Below, piece by piece: positions 7,328 through 15,611 of a stretch of DNA of 64,000 nt. A program made the translations under genes and the position numbers. Within the stretch, counting starts at the first letter, position 1. Each line of letters begins with the position of its first letter. The notes under the pieces were generated by a model, which made no database searches, was not told the DNA's origin, and was given only the letters and a program-made list of their open reading frames with translations. Location: assembly GCA_943368345.1 (NCBI GenBank), contig CALRKY020000001.1, positions 1 to 64,000 of the forward strand. Direction: 5' to 3'. Source of the stretch: JADCGM01 sp943368345 (GTDB taxonomy: Bacteria; Pseudomonadota; Alphaproteobacteria; Sphingomonadales; Sphingomonadaceae).

Positions 7328-9274
7328 TCAAGCCCGCGCGCCCACCACCCCAACGCTGTTGTGTCGCAGCGCAGACAGCACCGTCTCCACAATCGCTGCC
7401 GCATCAAGCCCTGCCTCGGCATATTGCCGGTCGGGTTTGTCGTGGTCCTGGAATACATCGGGGAGGCGGAGGGTTCTGACCTTCAGCCCGGCGTCAGTCA
7501 GCCCTTCGTCGCTGGCGAGCGTCAGGACATGCGCGCCAAAACCGCCGATTGCGGCTTCTTCGATGGTCACCAGCACCTCGTGCGTCGCCGCCAGTTTGCG
7601 GATCAGGTCTCGGTCGAGGGGCTTGGCGAAACGCAGGTCGGCAACGGTCGTCGGCAGGCCTCGCGCGTCGAGCTGGTCGGCGGCTTTCAGCGCCTCCGCG
7701 AGGCGGGTACCGAGCGACAGGATCGCAACCTTCGTGCCCTCCCGAACAATGCGGCCCTTGCCGATCTCGAGTTGCAACGGCACCTCGGGGATGGCGACCC
7801 CAGTCCCCTCGCCGCGCGGATAGCGCACCGCGATGGGGCCGCTGTCGTGCAGCGTCATCGTGTAGGTCATATGGACCAGTTCGGCCTCGTCGGCAGCGGC
7901 CATGACGACGAAATTGGGTAAGGAAGCGAGATAGGTGACGTCGAAGCTCCCGGCGTGCGTGGCCCCATCGGCCCCGACCAGCCCGGCCCGGTCAATCGCA
8001 AACCGAACCGGCAGATTCTGGATCGCCACGTCATGAACGACCTGGTCATAGGCGCGCTGAAGGAAGGTCGAGTAAATCGCGCAGAACGGCCGCATTCCCT
8101 GCGCTGCCAGCCCCGCCGCAAAGGTCACCGCATGCTGTTCGGCGATACCAACGTCGAAGGCGCGGTCCGGATGCGCCTTGGCAAATTTATCGACGCCGGT
8201 CCCCGACGGCATAGCCGCCGTGATTGCAACGATGCGCGCATCGGTCACGGCAAGCTTCGCCAGCGTTTCGCCGAATACATTCTGGTAGGATGGCGGTCCC
8301 GGCGGAGCCTTAACCTGCGTACCGGTCACCACATCGAATTTCTGCACCCCGTGATATTTGTCATCCGCCGCCTCGGCCGGGGCATAGCCCTTGCCCTTTT
8401 TGGTGACGACATGGACGAGAATCGGACCTTCGCCGGTATCGCGGACATTTTCCAGAACCGGGATCAGATGGTCGAGATTATGGCCGTCGATAGGGCCAAC
8501 ATAATAAAGCCCAAGCTCCTCGAACAGTGTCCCGCCCGTCGCCATTCCGCGGGCATATTCGTCGGTCTTGCGCGCCGCAATGTGCAGCGCCCGTGGCAAT
8601 TTGCGCGCCAATCGCCGCGCCAGATCGCGCAAGCCCAGAAACTCCCGGCTGGACACGATCCGCGCCAGATAGGCCGACAGACCGCCCACCGGCGGCGCAA
8701 TCGACATGTCATTGTCATTGAGGATGACGATCAGCCGGTTGCCCGCAACCTCGGCGTTGTTCATCGCCTCATAGGCCATGCCGGCAGACATCGCCCCGTC
8801 GCCGATCACCGCGATTGCCTTGCCAGGTGCTCCCGTCAATTTATTGGCAATGGCAAACCCAAGTGCCGCCGAGATCGATGTCGAGGAATGCGCCGCACCG
8901 AAAGGATCATATTCGCTTTCCGACCGTTTGGTGAAGCCGGACAAGCCACCTGCCTGCCGCAGCGTCCGGATCCTGTCGCGCCGCCCGGTCAAAATCTTGT
9001 GGGGATAGGCCTGGTGCCCGACGTCCCAGATCAGCCGGTCGTCGGGTGTATTGAAGACATAATGAATGGCGGTGGTCAGTTCGACGACGCCGAGACCAGC
9101 GCCCAGATGCCCGCCGGTCACGCTGACGGCATCAATCAGTTCCAGCCGCAGTTCATCGGCAAATTGGCGGAGCTGTTGTGGCTTCAACGTCCGCAGCTCG
9201 GCGGGGGTATCCACCGTATCGAGCAGCGGTGTCCTGGAATGGCTTGTCACGTCGGCGATGTCCGCTGGTTTCAA
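7328..9274 (-). CDS. dxs: 1-deoxy-D-xylulose-5-phosphate synthase
   Basis: Dxs condenses pyruvate and glyceraldehyde 3-phosphate to 1-deoxy-D-xylulose 5-phosphate, the first step of the MEP isoprenoid pathway, using thiamine diphosphate. The 648-residue protein has full length: TGGHLGAGLGVVELTTAIHYVF, DVGHQAYPHKILTGR, GDGAMSAGMAYEAMNN (thiamine diphosphate/Mg motif), the transketolase pyrimidine domain (DVGIAEQHAVTFAAGLAAQG) and the C-terminal domain. ATG at 9272-9274 is used; a later in-frame GTG would shorten the divergent N terminus by 8 residues. ispA and xseB, often near dxs, are 47 kb away. Confidence 0.96.
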   Translation of the reverse strand: MKPADIADVTSHSRTPLLDTVDTPAELRTLKPQQLRQFADELRLELIDAVSVTGGHLGAGLGVVELTTAIHYVFNTPDDRLIWDVGHQAYPHKILTGRRDRIRTLRQAGGLSGFTKRSESEYDPFGAAHSSTSISAALGFAIANKLTGAPGKAIAVIGDGAMSAGMAYEAMNNAEVAGNRLIVILNDNDMSIAPPVGGLSAYLARIVSSREFLGLRDLARRLARKLPRALHIAARKTDEYARGMATGGTLFEELGLYYVGPIDGHNLDHLIPVLENVRDTGEGPILVHVVTKKGKGYAPAEAADDKYHGVQKFDVVTGTQVKAPPGPPSYQNVFGETLAKLAVTDARIVAITAAMPSGTGVDKFAKAHPDRAFDVGIAEQHAVTFAAGLAAQGMRPFCAIYSTFLQRAYDQVVHDVAIQNLPVRFAIDRAGLVGADGATHAGSFDVTYLASLPNFVVMAAADEAELVHMTYTMTLHDSGPIAVRYPRGEGTGVAIPEVPLQLEIGKGRIVREGTKVAILSLGTRLAEALKAADQLDARGLPTTVADLRFAKPLDRDLIRKLAATHEVLVTIEEAAIGGFGAHVLTLASDEGLTDAGLKVRTLRLPDVFQDHDKPDRQYAEAGLDAAAIVETVLSALRHNSVGVVGARA

Positions 9275-9308
9275 ATTCGCGGCAGCTTACCCGCCCCGCG
9301 CTGACTTG

Positions 9309-9776
9309 TCAGGCGCAATCAACGCAGCGCCCGCGCACCTCGATAACCGGACGGACCGCAATAAAGCCGCTGACCTCGGCTTTCGCCCGGACGCTGGCCG
9401 ATACCTGATCGTCATCGATATGGGTGGTGGCTCCGCAATCATCACACACGAGGAAGATGCAATCATGCAGGCAGCCGGGGTGCGCGTTCGCCAGATAGGC
9501 ATTGCGGCTCTCCACCCGGGTTGCAACATGCGCGGCAACGAACAGGTCCAATATGCGGTAGACGGTGTTGGCAGCGACCCGGCGACCAAGGCTGCGGCTG
9601 GTCGCCTCCGCGATATCATAGGCGCTGGCGGGCTTGTCGAAGGCCGCGAGCGCGCTGAACACCGCTGCGCGCATCACGGTCCATTGTTCACCCGATGCCT
9701 GCAGCACCGCGCTGGCCGCCGCGACGAGTCCGGCGCCATCTGGCGTGTCGTGTACGTGAGGATGGGCAGAGGCCAT
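9309..9776 (-). CDS. zur: Fur-family regulator, Zur-like
   Basis: The 155-residue protein has a winged helix (SAYDIAEATSRSLGRRVAANTVYRILDLF) and a Fur dimerisation domain. Cysteine pairs VCDDCGATTH and RGRCVDCA form the structural zinc site, and LHDCIFLVCDDC lies where Fur/Zur bind the regulatory metal. The His-rich N terminus (MASAHPHVHD) favours Zur over Fur. A much longer frame is open upstream but belongs to the shadow of merC. The gene is 32 bases downstream of merC on the same strand, presumably in one operon. Confidence 0.85.
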   Translation of the reverse strand: MASAHPHVHDTPDGAGLVAAASAVLQASGEQWTVMRAAVFSALAAFDKPASAYDIAEATSRSLGRRVAANTVYRILDLFVAAHVATRVESRNAYLANAHPGCLHDCIFLVCDDCGATTHIDDDQVSASVRAKAEVSGFIAVRPVIEVRGRCVDCA

Positions 9777-9808
9777 GTCAGGCCATATGCGCCTGCGGGC
9801 GGCTGGCC

Positions 9809-10168
9809 TCAAGCCTTCCAGCGCAAATTCAGCAGGTGGGCCGACGCCAGCAATGTCACGCCGCACACCGTCATGACGACTTCCGACGGATCGCCATGCC
9901 CCTGCAGCAGCGCCGCCGCCATCAGCGCCACCCCGGCAAGGCCCAGCACGCCAACCACCCAGCGGCCGTGCGCGCGGACGCCGCGGTAGAGCGCGACCCC
10001 GGCGAGCGGCACCGCGATCAGCAAGCCGATGGCATGGACATTGTGGCTCCAGAACCCGCCAACGCCCGACATCGCAACCAGCAACAGGCTTCCGACCAGA
10101 CAATGCACAAGGCAAAGTCCGGAAAGGCTGATCGCAGAACGGTCCATCCATGAGTCGGGCATGGACAT
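9809..10168 (-). CDS. MerC-domain small membrane protein
   Basis: The 119-residue protein has four predicted transmembrane helices and a cysteine pair in the first helix (GLCLVHCLVGSLLL), as in MerC proteins that carry mercuric or other soft metal ions across the inner membrane. Its placement before a Zur-type regulator suggests a role in zinc or general metal handling rather than a mer operon, since no merA, merR or merT is present. The start may be ATG at 10166-10168 or 10160-10162. A palindrome ends immediately upstream. Confidence 0.8.
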   Translation of the reverse strand: MSMPDSWMDRSAISLSGLCLVHCLVGSLLLVAMSGVGGFWSHNVHAIGLLIAVPLAGVALYRGVRAHGRWVVGVLGLAGVALMAAALLQGHGDPSEVVMTVCGVTLLASAHLLNLRWKA

Positions 10169-10169
10169 C

Positions 10170-10184
10170 GTGATACATTATCAC
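10170..10184. promoter_or_regulatory. Palindrome before merC-zur, possible Zur site
   Basis: Arms GTGATA and TATCAC are exact reverse complements around CAT, in AT-rich sequence one base upstream of the merC start. Its position and AT-rich symmetry fit an autoregulatory Fur/Zur-family operator, but it is not a strong match to a published Zur consensus that I can recall. Confidence 0.45.
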
Positions 10185-10215
10185 ATAACGAAGTGCAAGC
10201 CCGACTTCCCCGCCC

Positions 10216-12255
10216 TCAAGGACGGGGCAGCACGGGCTTCAACCACCTGTCCATCCATCCGAAAACTTCGCGGTGCCATTGCAGGCTGTTGGCCGGCTTC
10301 AGCACCCAGTGGTTTTCATCCGGGAACATCACCAAGCGGCTGGCGACACCCCGGCGCTGCAGGGCGGTAAAGGCGCTCAGCCCCTGCGCATAAGGGATAC
10401 GGAAATCCTTCTCGCCGTGGATGACGAGCATCGGCGTCTGCCATTTGTCGACGAAGCGGACCGGGTTCCACCGCTCATACTCCTCTGGCCTGTCGTGATA
10501 GGTGCCGCCATGCTCCCATTCGTCAAACCATAATTCTTCGGTCGAATAGGCCATGCCGCGCGCGTCAAAAATCCCGGCATGGGTCACCAGGCATTTGAAC
10601 CGGTCCGGCCACTGTCCGGCGATCCAGTTGGTCATGAACCCGCCGTAGCTCCCGCCCAGCGCACAGGCCCGGTCGCCGTCAAGCCAGCCATATTTCGTCG
10701 TCGCGGTGACCAGACCCAGTTTCAGGTCCTCCAGCGGCTTGCCACCCCAGTCCTGATTGATCGAGTCGGTGAAGGCCTGTCCGTAGCCCGTCGATCCATG
10801 GAAATCGACGGTGACGACGGCAAATCCGTGCCCGGCCCAGCTTTGCGGGTTCCAGCGGTAGGACCAGCTGTTGTTGAAACTGCCCTGCGGCCCGCCGTGG
10901 ATCAGCAGCGCAACCGGGGCTTTGGCGTCCGCCGCCAGCCCGGCCGGCTTCACCACCCAGCCATGGACCTTGTCGCCATTTGCACCGGCAAAGCTGAATT
11001 GTTCAGGCTTTCCCAGTTCGATCCCGGCAAGTTTGTCCGCATTCACCGACGTCAGTCGCGACACCGCGCCATATTCGTCGATCCGGAACAGATCGGACGG
11101 CGCGGTCAGCGATTCCATCGTAACCAGCGCACCATTGCCAACCGGCAGTATGTTGGTCACCGCCCCGTCACCAGTCAGCTGATTGATCCGGCCGGTCGCA
11201 ATATCCACCCGGTACGCCGGCACCTGGCCAATGCTCTGGGCCTTGACCAGGATCGACCCAGAATTTGGCGACCAGGCGATCGACTGCACCGACCGGTCCC
11301 AGCCACCCGTCAGCGTCCGCACCTTGCCAGTCTTCAGGTCGCGCAGCATCACAACTTCCCGGTCCGCTTCATAAGTGGGGCGCTTCATCGCGGTCCAGGC
11401 AAGCAGGCGACCGTCAGGGGACACGGCGGGATTGGTATCCGTCGCCAGATTTCCGGCAGTGAGATTGACCGGCGGCGATGATCCATCTGCCGCGGTCGCG
11501 AAAATGTCGAGGTTGGTCGACCAGGCCTCGGTCCGGCCCGCCTCCCGCAGGGCAAAATACAGCGTCCGGCCATCGGGTGCCCAGGAAATCTCGGCCCCGT
11601 CTCCGCTCGGCTTTGAGGGCACGTCCCCGACCAATCCACCGGACACCAACACAGCGTCAGTGGCCGGTGTCCCCGTCAACGGCAGGGTATAGAGGCGGGA
11701 TCGGGTCTTCCCCGCCCATGTGTCCCAGTGCCGGACGAACAACTGGTCATAGGTCCGCGCCGATCCACCGGGTGCCGGTTTCGCGGGGCAATTGACGGTC
11801 GGGCAGCTCGGCTCTCCTTCTGCCCAGACGGCGGCCCGGTCGCCGCTTGGGGACAACAGGAAGCCGTCGATATCCATCGGCAGGTTGGTAATTTGACGGG
11901 CGGCTCCCCCTGCCACCGGTGCCGACCAAATCTGATTCGATCCGCCCCGATCCGACAGGAAATACAGCGTGCGGCCATCCGGGGAGAAGGCCGGCGCATG
12001 TTCGGTCGCTGTCGGCGTTGCGTGAACCCGAACCGGCTGCGCGCCCGTCTTGGTCAGATCAAGCAGGAACAGATCAAACCGCCCCCGGTTCGCCGCCAGA
12101 TCGGTTTCGCGGAGAATATAGGCGGCCGTCCGCCCGTCGCGACTGACCGCCGGTTCGCCCAATCGGTTGAGCGACACCAGGTCCTCCGGCGTCATCTGGC
12201 GAGCGACAACCGGCGCAGCAAGCAGCACGGCGGCAAGAAAAAGGGATTTCAACAT
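10216..12255 (-). CDS. S9 family peptidase (acylaminoacyl-peptidase/dipeptidyl-peptidase type), exported
   Basis: The 679-residue protein starts with a signal peptide (MLKSLFLAAVLLAAPVVA). A seven-bladed beta-propeller of WD40-like/TolB-like repeats follows (AVSRDGRTAAYI, APAFSPDGRTLYFLSDRGG, EISWAPDGRTLYFA), then the alpha/beta-hydrolase domain. The catalytic triad is visible as S536 in GGSYGG, D617 in GEKDFRIP and H649 in DENHW. Such enzymes cleave dipeptides or acylated residues from peptide ends, here presumably in the periplasm. In many relatives valS follows popZ; here this peptidase occupies that place. Confidence 0.9.
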   Translation of the reverse strand: MLKSLFLAAVLLAAPVVARQMTPEDLVSLNRLGEPAVSRDGRTAAYILRETDLAANRGRFDLFLLDLTKTGAQPVRVHATPTATEHAPAFSPDGRTLYFLSDRGGSNQIWSAPVAGGAARQITNLPMDIDGFLLSPSGDRAAVWAEGEPSCPTVNCPAKPAPGGSARTYDQLFVRHWDTWAGKTRSRLYTLPLTGTPATDAVLVSGGLVGDVPSKPSGDGAEISWAPDGRTLYFALREAGRTEAWSTNLDIFATAADGSSPPVNLTAGNLATDTNPAVSPDGRLLAWTAMKRPTYEADREVVMLRDLKTGKVRTLTGGWDRSVQSIAWSPNSGSILVKAQSIGQVPAYRVDIATGRINQLTGDGAVTNILPVGNGALVTMESLTAPSDLFRIDEYGAVSRLTSVNADKLAGIELGKPEQFSFAGANGDKVHGWVVKPAGLAADAKAPVALLIHGGPQGSFNNSWSYRWNPQSWAGHGFAVVTVDFHGSTGYGQAFTDSINQDWGGKPLEDLKLGLVTATTKYGWLDGDRACALGGSYGGFMTNWIAGQWPDRFKCLVTHAGIFDARGMAYSTEELWFDEWEHGGTYHDRPEEYERWNPVRFVDKWQTPMLVIHGEKDFRIPYAQGLSAFTALQRRGVASRLVMFPDENHWVLKPANSLQWHREVFGWMDRWLKPVLPRP

Positions 12256-12264
12256 GGCCTGACC

Positions 12265-12687
12265 CTAATCCCGGGCGGTGATCCGGCGGACTTCTCGGCT
12301 GACCAGCCGTTCGACAATTTCCGGCAAATTGGCATCGAGCCAATCGCGCAGCATCGGCTTCAACATGTCCCGCACCAGGCCCTCAAGCGTCCGTTCGGAC
12401 CCGGCATAGTCCCGCACCACCAGCGCTTCGAGCGCAGACAGCGACTGGGCCGAAGCACTCGCCGCGCCTTCGGATACCAGTTGGCGCGAATCAGGCGCGG
12501 TTGGTTCGGCATTGACCGGCAACGGCTCGGTCAATTCCAGTACATCGCCCGCCGGGGCCAATGGCTCAGCGATCGGTATAGGCTCAACCGCCGGCAGCGG
12601 CGGTGTATCCTCGGTGATGATCCGTCGGATGGAGGCAAGAATTTCCTCCATCGACGGTTCGCTGTCGCTGTCCTGTGTCCGGGCCAT
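12265..12687 (-). CDS. DUF2497/PopZ-like polar organising protein
   Basis: The 140-residue protein has the two conserved ends of PopZ/DUF2497. The N-terminal helix is SMEEILASIRRIITED (residues 12-27), which in Caulobacter PopZ binds client proteins. The C-terminal helical region LEGLVRDMLKPMLRDWLDANLPEIVERLVSREVRRI drives oligomerisation. Between them is a Pro/Ala/Glu-rich disordered linker. PopZ forms pole-localised condensates that anchor the chromosome origin. The position directly after tolC is the usual one in alphaproteobacteria. Polar function here is inferred from Caulobacter. Confidence 0.85.
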   Translation of the reverse strand: MARTQDSDSEPSMEEILASIRRIITEDTPPLPAVEPIPIAEPLAPAGDVLELTEPLPVNAEPTAPDSRQLVSEGAASASAQSLSALEALVVRDYAGSERTLEGLVRDMLKPMLRDWLDANLPEIVERLVSREVRRITARD

Positions 12688-12719
12688 GACCGCGATACTT
12701 GCCTAAACCGCCACCAATG

Positions 12720-14183
12720 TCACGGCTTGGTCGTGGCCATCGATCCGCTGGCACTCGCCTTGTCCGGCTTGGGCAGCGCCTTCGGGTTCGGATTGGTATC
12801 AAAATCGAACCATTTGTTCCGCACCCGCTTCAGGTTTGCCGTCGAGTCGTAACGCTCAACTGGCAGGCTGAGCACCGCGACTTCGGCCTGACCGGTCGCC
12901 GCCAGCAGATTATAGGCCGCGACATATTCGTCGCGCTTGGCGGTCACCAAATTGACGCGGGTGTTAAGCAGGGCCTGTTCAGCGTTCAGCACTTCGATGA
13001 TCGTCCGGCTGCCAACCTGATTCTCCTGCCGCGTCCCCTCCAATGCCAGCGCATTGGCTTCGACTGCCACCTGCAGCGATTCGATCAGCGACCGGGCGGT
13101 TTGGACGGCGACCAGCGTGTTGGTCGACGATTCGGTCACCTGCCGCTCGGTATTGGTGATATTCTCCATCAACTGGCTACGGCGCTCCTGCGCCTGCCGG
13201 ATCCGGGAGCCATTCACCCCGGCTTGATACAGGGGGATGGTCGCCTGGACCCCGATGCTCTGCGTGAAGAAATTACCGCCTCGGGTCACGCTGGCACCGC
13301 CCGCTCCGGTCACACTCGGGAAGACCGATTCCTGGTAGTTGAGACCAGCCCGGACCCCAACGGTCGGCAGCCGTTCGGCCTCGATGGCCTTGACGTCATA
13401 GCGGGCCGCCTGTTCGTCAAACCGCGCGGCGATCAACGCTGGCGCATTTTGCGCTGCAAGATCATTGGCCTGACCGACGGTCCCCGGCAGTGCCGGAAGG
13501 GCGGGCAACGGCTCCAGATTGGTCGGCGAATTGCCGACGAGTCGCCGATAGACTTGGCTGGCATTGCTCAAAAAGCCTTGGGCAGCCACGAGATTGCTCA
13601 GCGCGTTGGCACGGCTGGCCTCCGATTGGGCAACGTCGGTCCGGGTCAGATCACCAACCTCAAACCGGTCCTTGCTGGCCTTCAATTGGGTTTCGAACAC
13701 CTTCACCTGATTGGTGTTAAGCTCAACCACCGCTTGGAAGCGCAGCACATCGGCATACGCAGCGACCACCTGCGCGAGAATGGTGTTTTCGATCTGCCGC
13801 AACCGGGCGCGCGCTGCGAGAACCCGCGCATCTGCCGCGTTGATCGCCAGCCGCGTCCGACCGCTGCGAAACAGCGCCTGGGTCGCGGTCAGGTCAGCCG
13901 TCTTGAACCGGCCGTTGTCGTTGAAATCCAGCCCGGACCGGGAGGTCGACAAGGTGGCGCTGATCGACGGATAGAAGCTGCTTTTCGCTTGCGGCACTTC
14001 CTCATCAATCTGGCGCAGGACGGCGCGCTGGGCCTGCATATCGGGATTGGTCTGATAGGCCGAAATCAGCGCATCCTGCAGCGATTCCGCCGATCCCATC
14101 GCCGGATAGGCCAGCAGCATTGCAGAAATGCCCGCGCGGGCCAGCCAGTTACGCTTCACAATCATCTTGTCAGCCTTTGTCAT
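12720..14183 (-). CDS. tolC: TolC family outer-membrane efflux/secretion protein
   Basis: The protein is about 487 residues with a signal peptide (ARAGISAMLLAYPAMGSA) and the duplicated TolC fold: SLQDALISAYQTNPDMQAQRA starts the first repeat and ALEGTRQENQVGSRTIIEVLNAEQALLNTRVNLV closes the second. It would form the trimeric outer-membrane channel for type I secretion or RND efflux. The start ATG (14181-14183) overlaps the pcm stop as TGATG; a second ATG at 14163-14165, preceded by AAAGG, is equally possible. The gene forms an operon with pcm upstream and the PopZ-like gene downstream. Confidence 0.93.
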   Translation of the reverse strand: MTKADKMIVKRNWLARAGISAMLLAYPAMGSAESLQDALISAYQTNPDMQAQRAVLRQIDEEVPQAKSSFYPSISATLSTSRSGLDFNDNGRFKTADLTATQALFRSGRTRLAINAADARVLAARARLRQIENTILAQVVAAYADVLRFQAVVELNTNQVKVFETQLKASKDRFEVGDLTRTDVAQSEASRANALSNLVAAQGFLSNASQVYRRLVGNSPTNLEPLPALPALPGTVGQANDLAAQNAPALIAARFDEQAARYDVKAIEAERLPTVGVRAGLNYQESVFPSVTGAGGASVTRGGNFFTQSIGVQATIPLYQAGVNGSRIRQAQERRSQLMENITNTERQVTESSTNTLVAVQTARSLIESLQVAVEANALALEGTRQENQVGSRTIIEVLNAEQALLNTRVNLVTAKRDEYVAAYNLLAATGQAEVAVLSLPVERYDSTANLKRVRNKWFDFDTNPNPKALPKPDKASASGSMATTKP

Positions 14184-14842
14184 CAAAATACAAATGTCGT
14201 CTCACGCCCAAAACCCGGCAGCGGCGTTGCCACCACTTCGGCGAATGTTTCATATCCGAACCCGCCAGACGTCTTCACCCCGGTCATCGCTGACCCCACA
14301 CCATTCACCATCTGCACGCCGGCAATCCGCCCGCCATCCCGCACCTGCGCCAACAGGGAGTCGGGTATGACCGCAACGGCACCGTCCAGAAGCAGCAGGT
14401 CATATGGTGCGCCGTCCGGTGCGCCGCCAGTGTGCGGGGCCTCCACAATCACCACATTGTCTACGCCGAGCGTCGCCAGCGTCCCCCGGGCCTTGTCCGC
14501 CAGCGCCGCGTCCTCCTCAACCATCGTCACCCGCGCCGCCAGCGTGGCGATGATCGCGGCGGAATATCCCGTGGCACCACCGACGATCAGCACCGACTCG
14601 TCGGCACCCGGCAATGCAGCTTCCAGCAACCTGCCGAGCGTCAGCGGCTCCATCATCGACCGGCCATGACCCACCGAAACCGGCGCATCAACATAGGCGA
14701 CATTCGCCAACGCCTGATCGACGAACATCTCGCGTGGTACAGCCGCAAAAGCCGCCAGCAACCGCGCATCGGACACGCCCGACGTGCGCAATTGGCTGTC
14801 GATCATCGCGGTACGCATCGTCTCGAAACCGGGCTTGCTCAC
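14183..14842 (-). CDS. pcm: Protein-L-isoaspartate O-methyltransferase family protein
   Basis: The 219-residue protein (GTG start at 14840-14842; the frame upstream is not conserved-looking) has the PIMT fold: MIDSQLRTSGVSDARLLAAFAAVPREMFVD, then the SAM-binding region VLIVGGATGYSAAIIATLAA. The usual repair enzyme reads GTGSGYQ or similar where this has GGATGYS, and the HAIGTITE-type substrate region is replaced by HGRSMMEPLTLG. It belongs to the divergent group found next to tolC in sphingomonads, so repair of isoaspartate is not certain. The stop overlaps the tolC start. Confidence 0.8.
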   Translation of the reverse strand: MSKPGFETMRTAMIDSQLRTSGVSDARLLAAFAAVPREMFVDQALANVAYVDAPVSVGHGRSMMEPLTLGRLLEAALPGADESVLIVGGATGYSAAIIATLAARVTMVEEDAALADKARGTLATLGVDNVVIVEAPHTGGAPDGAPYDLLLLDGAVAVIPDSLLAQVRDGGRIAGVQMVNGVGSAMTGVKTSGGFGYETFAEVVATPLPGFGRETTFVF

Positions 14843-14967
14843 GCCTGTCGTCCTCGCTTCATAGTGATGTATATGAATAATACACCTTGGATGCAACTGC
14901 CCGGGCATTTAGCGACACGCATTGCAACCGCCAAGCTGCATTGCTAGGGAACGCGCCCGCGCTTCGA

Positions 14968-15041
14968 GGCCCGATGGCGGAGTGGTTACGTAGAGGACTG
15001 CAAATCCTCGCACCCCGGTTCGATTCCGGGTCGGGCCTCCA
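14968..15041 (+). tRNA. tRNA-Cys (anticodon GCA)
   Basis: The 74-base sequence has acceptor GGCCCGA paired with TCGGGCC, anticodon loop CTGCAAA giving GCA, T loop TTCGATT and encoded CCA. The U at the discriminator position is the identity base of tRNA-Cys. Confidence 0.95.
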
Positions 15042-15188
15042 ATAACTGGTTTCCATATTCGGGAACCAAGCATGGTTCATGCCATACCGATCATATTGTA
15101 TTCATTGCATGAAATTCCAACGCTCGGCGCATAACTGCCCGTGTTCGGACACGCCGCGTCCGGAATCGGACAGTTGGTGTCGCCCGAC

Positions 15189-15563
15189 TTACCAATATTG
15201 ATAAGCCCGCAGCGACCAGACCACACTTGCGCCGACCGCAAGCCAGAACAGTATGATGACCGCAGCGGCGGCGCGACTCACCGGCCGTTCGCTCGCGCGC
15301 TCGGCAGTGGATCGGTGTTCGGTCATCACATGGTCGGGAATCAGCCGCAGCATCAGCCAGACTCCGGCGGGGATCAGCACCACATCATCGATGAGGCCGA
15401 GCACCGGCACAAAATCCGGGATCAGATCAATCGGGGACAAGGCATAAGCGGCGATCATCCCGCCCAGCAGCTTGGCATACCACGGGGTCCGCAAATCGCG
15501 GGCCGCCAGCCATACCGCATGGGTATCGACCCTGAGCATATGGACCTTGTCCCTGAAACTCAT
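15189..15563 (-). CDS. YkvA/DUF1232 family membrane protein
   Basis: The 124-residue protein has the DUF1232 core TPWYAKLLGGMIAAYALSPIDLIPDFVPVLGLIDDVVLI, a hydrophobic hairpin with the conserved SPIDLIPD motif, and a C-terminal transmembrane helix. The family is widespread, with no established biochemical role. It is transcribed alone and divergently from the epimerase gene, with 48 bases between their starts. The 147 bases between it and tRNA-Cys show no gene. Confidence 0.85.
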   Translation of the reverse strand: MSFRDKVHMLRVDTHAVWLAARDLRTPWYAKLLGGMIAAYALSPIDLIPDFVPVLGLIDDVVLIPAGVWLMLRLIPDHVMTEHRSTAERASERPVSRAAAAVIILFWLAVGASVVWSLRAYQYW

Positions 15564-15611
15564 CCGCGCACCTGTCTCCCGTTCGCCGACATTAGGCGCT
15601 AGAGGTTGCCG

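Noticed and set aside
9777..10184. Upstream extension of the Zur frame to 291 residues
   Set aside because: The extension is an out-of-frame reading of merC; MASAHPHVHD is the natural beginning.
12699..14669. 656-codon plus-strand frame opposite tolC and pcm
   Set aside because: It crosses two real minus-strand genes and has no recognisable protein features.
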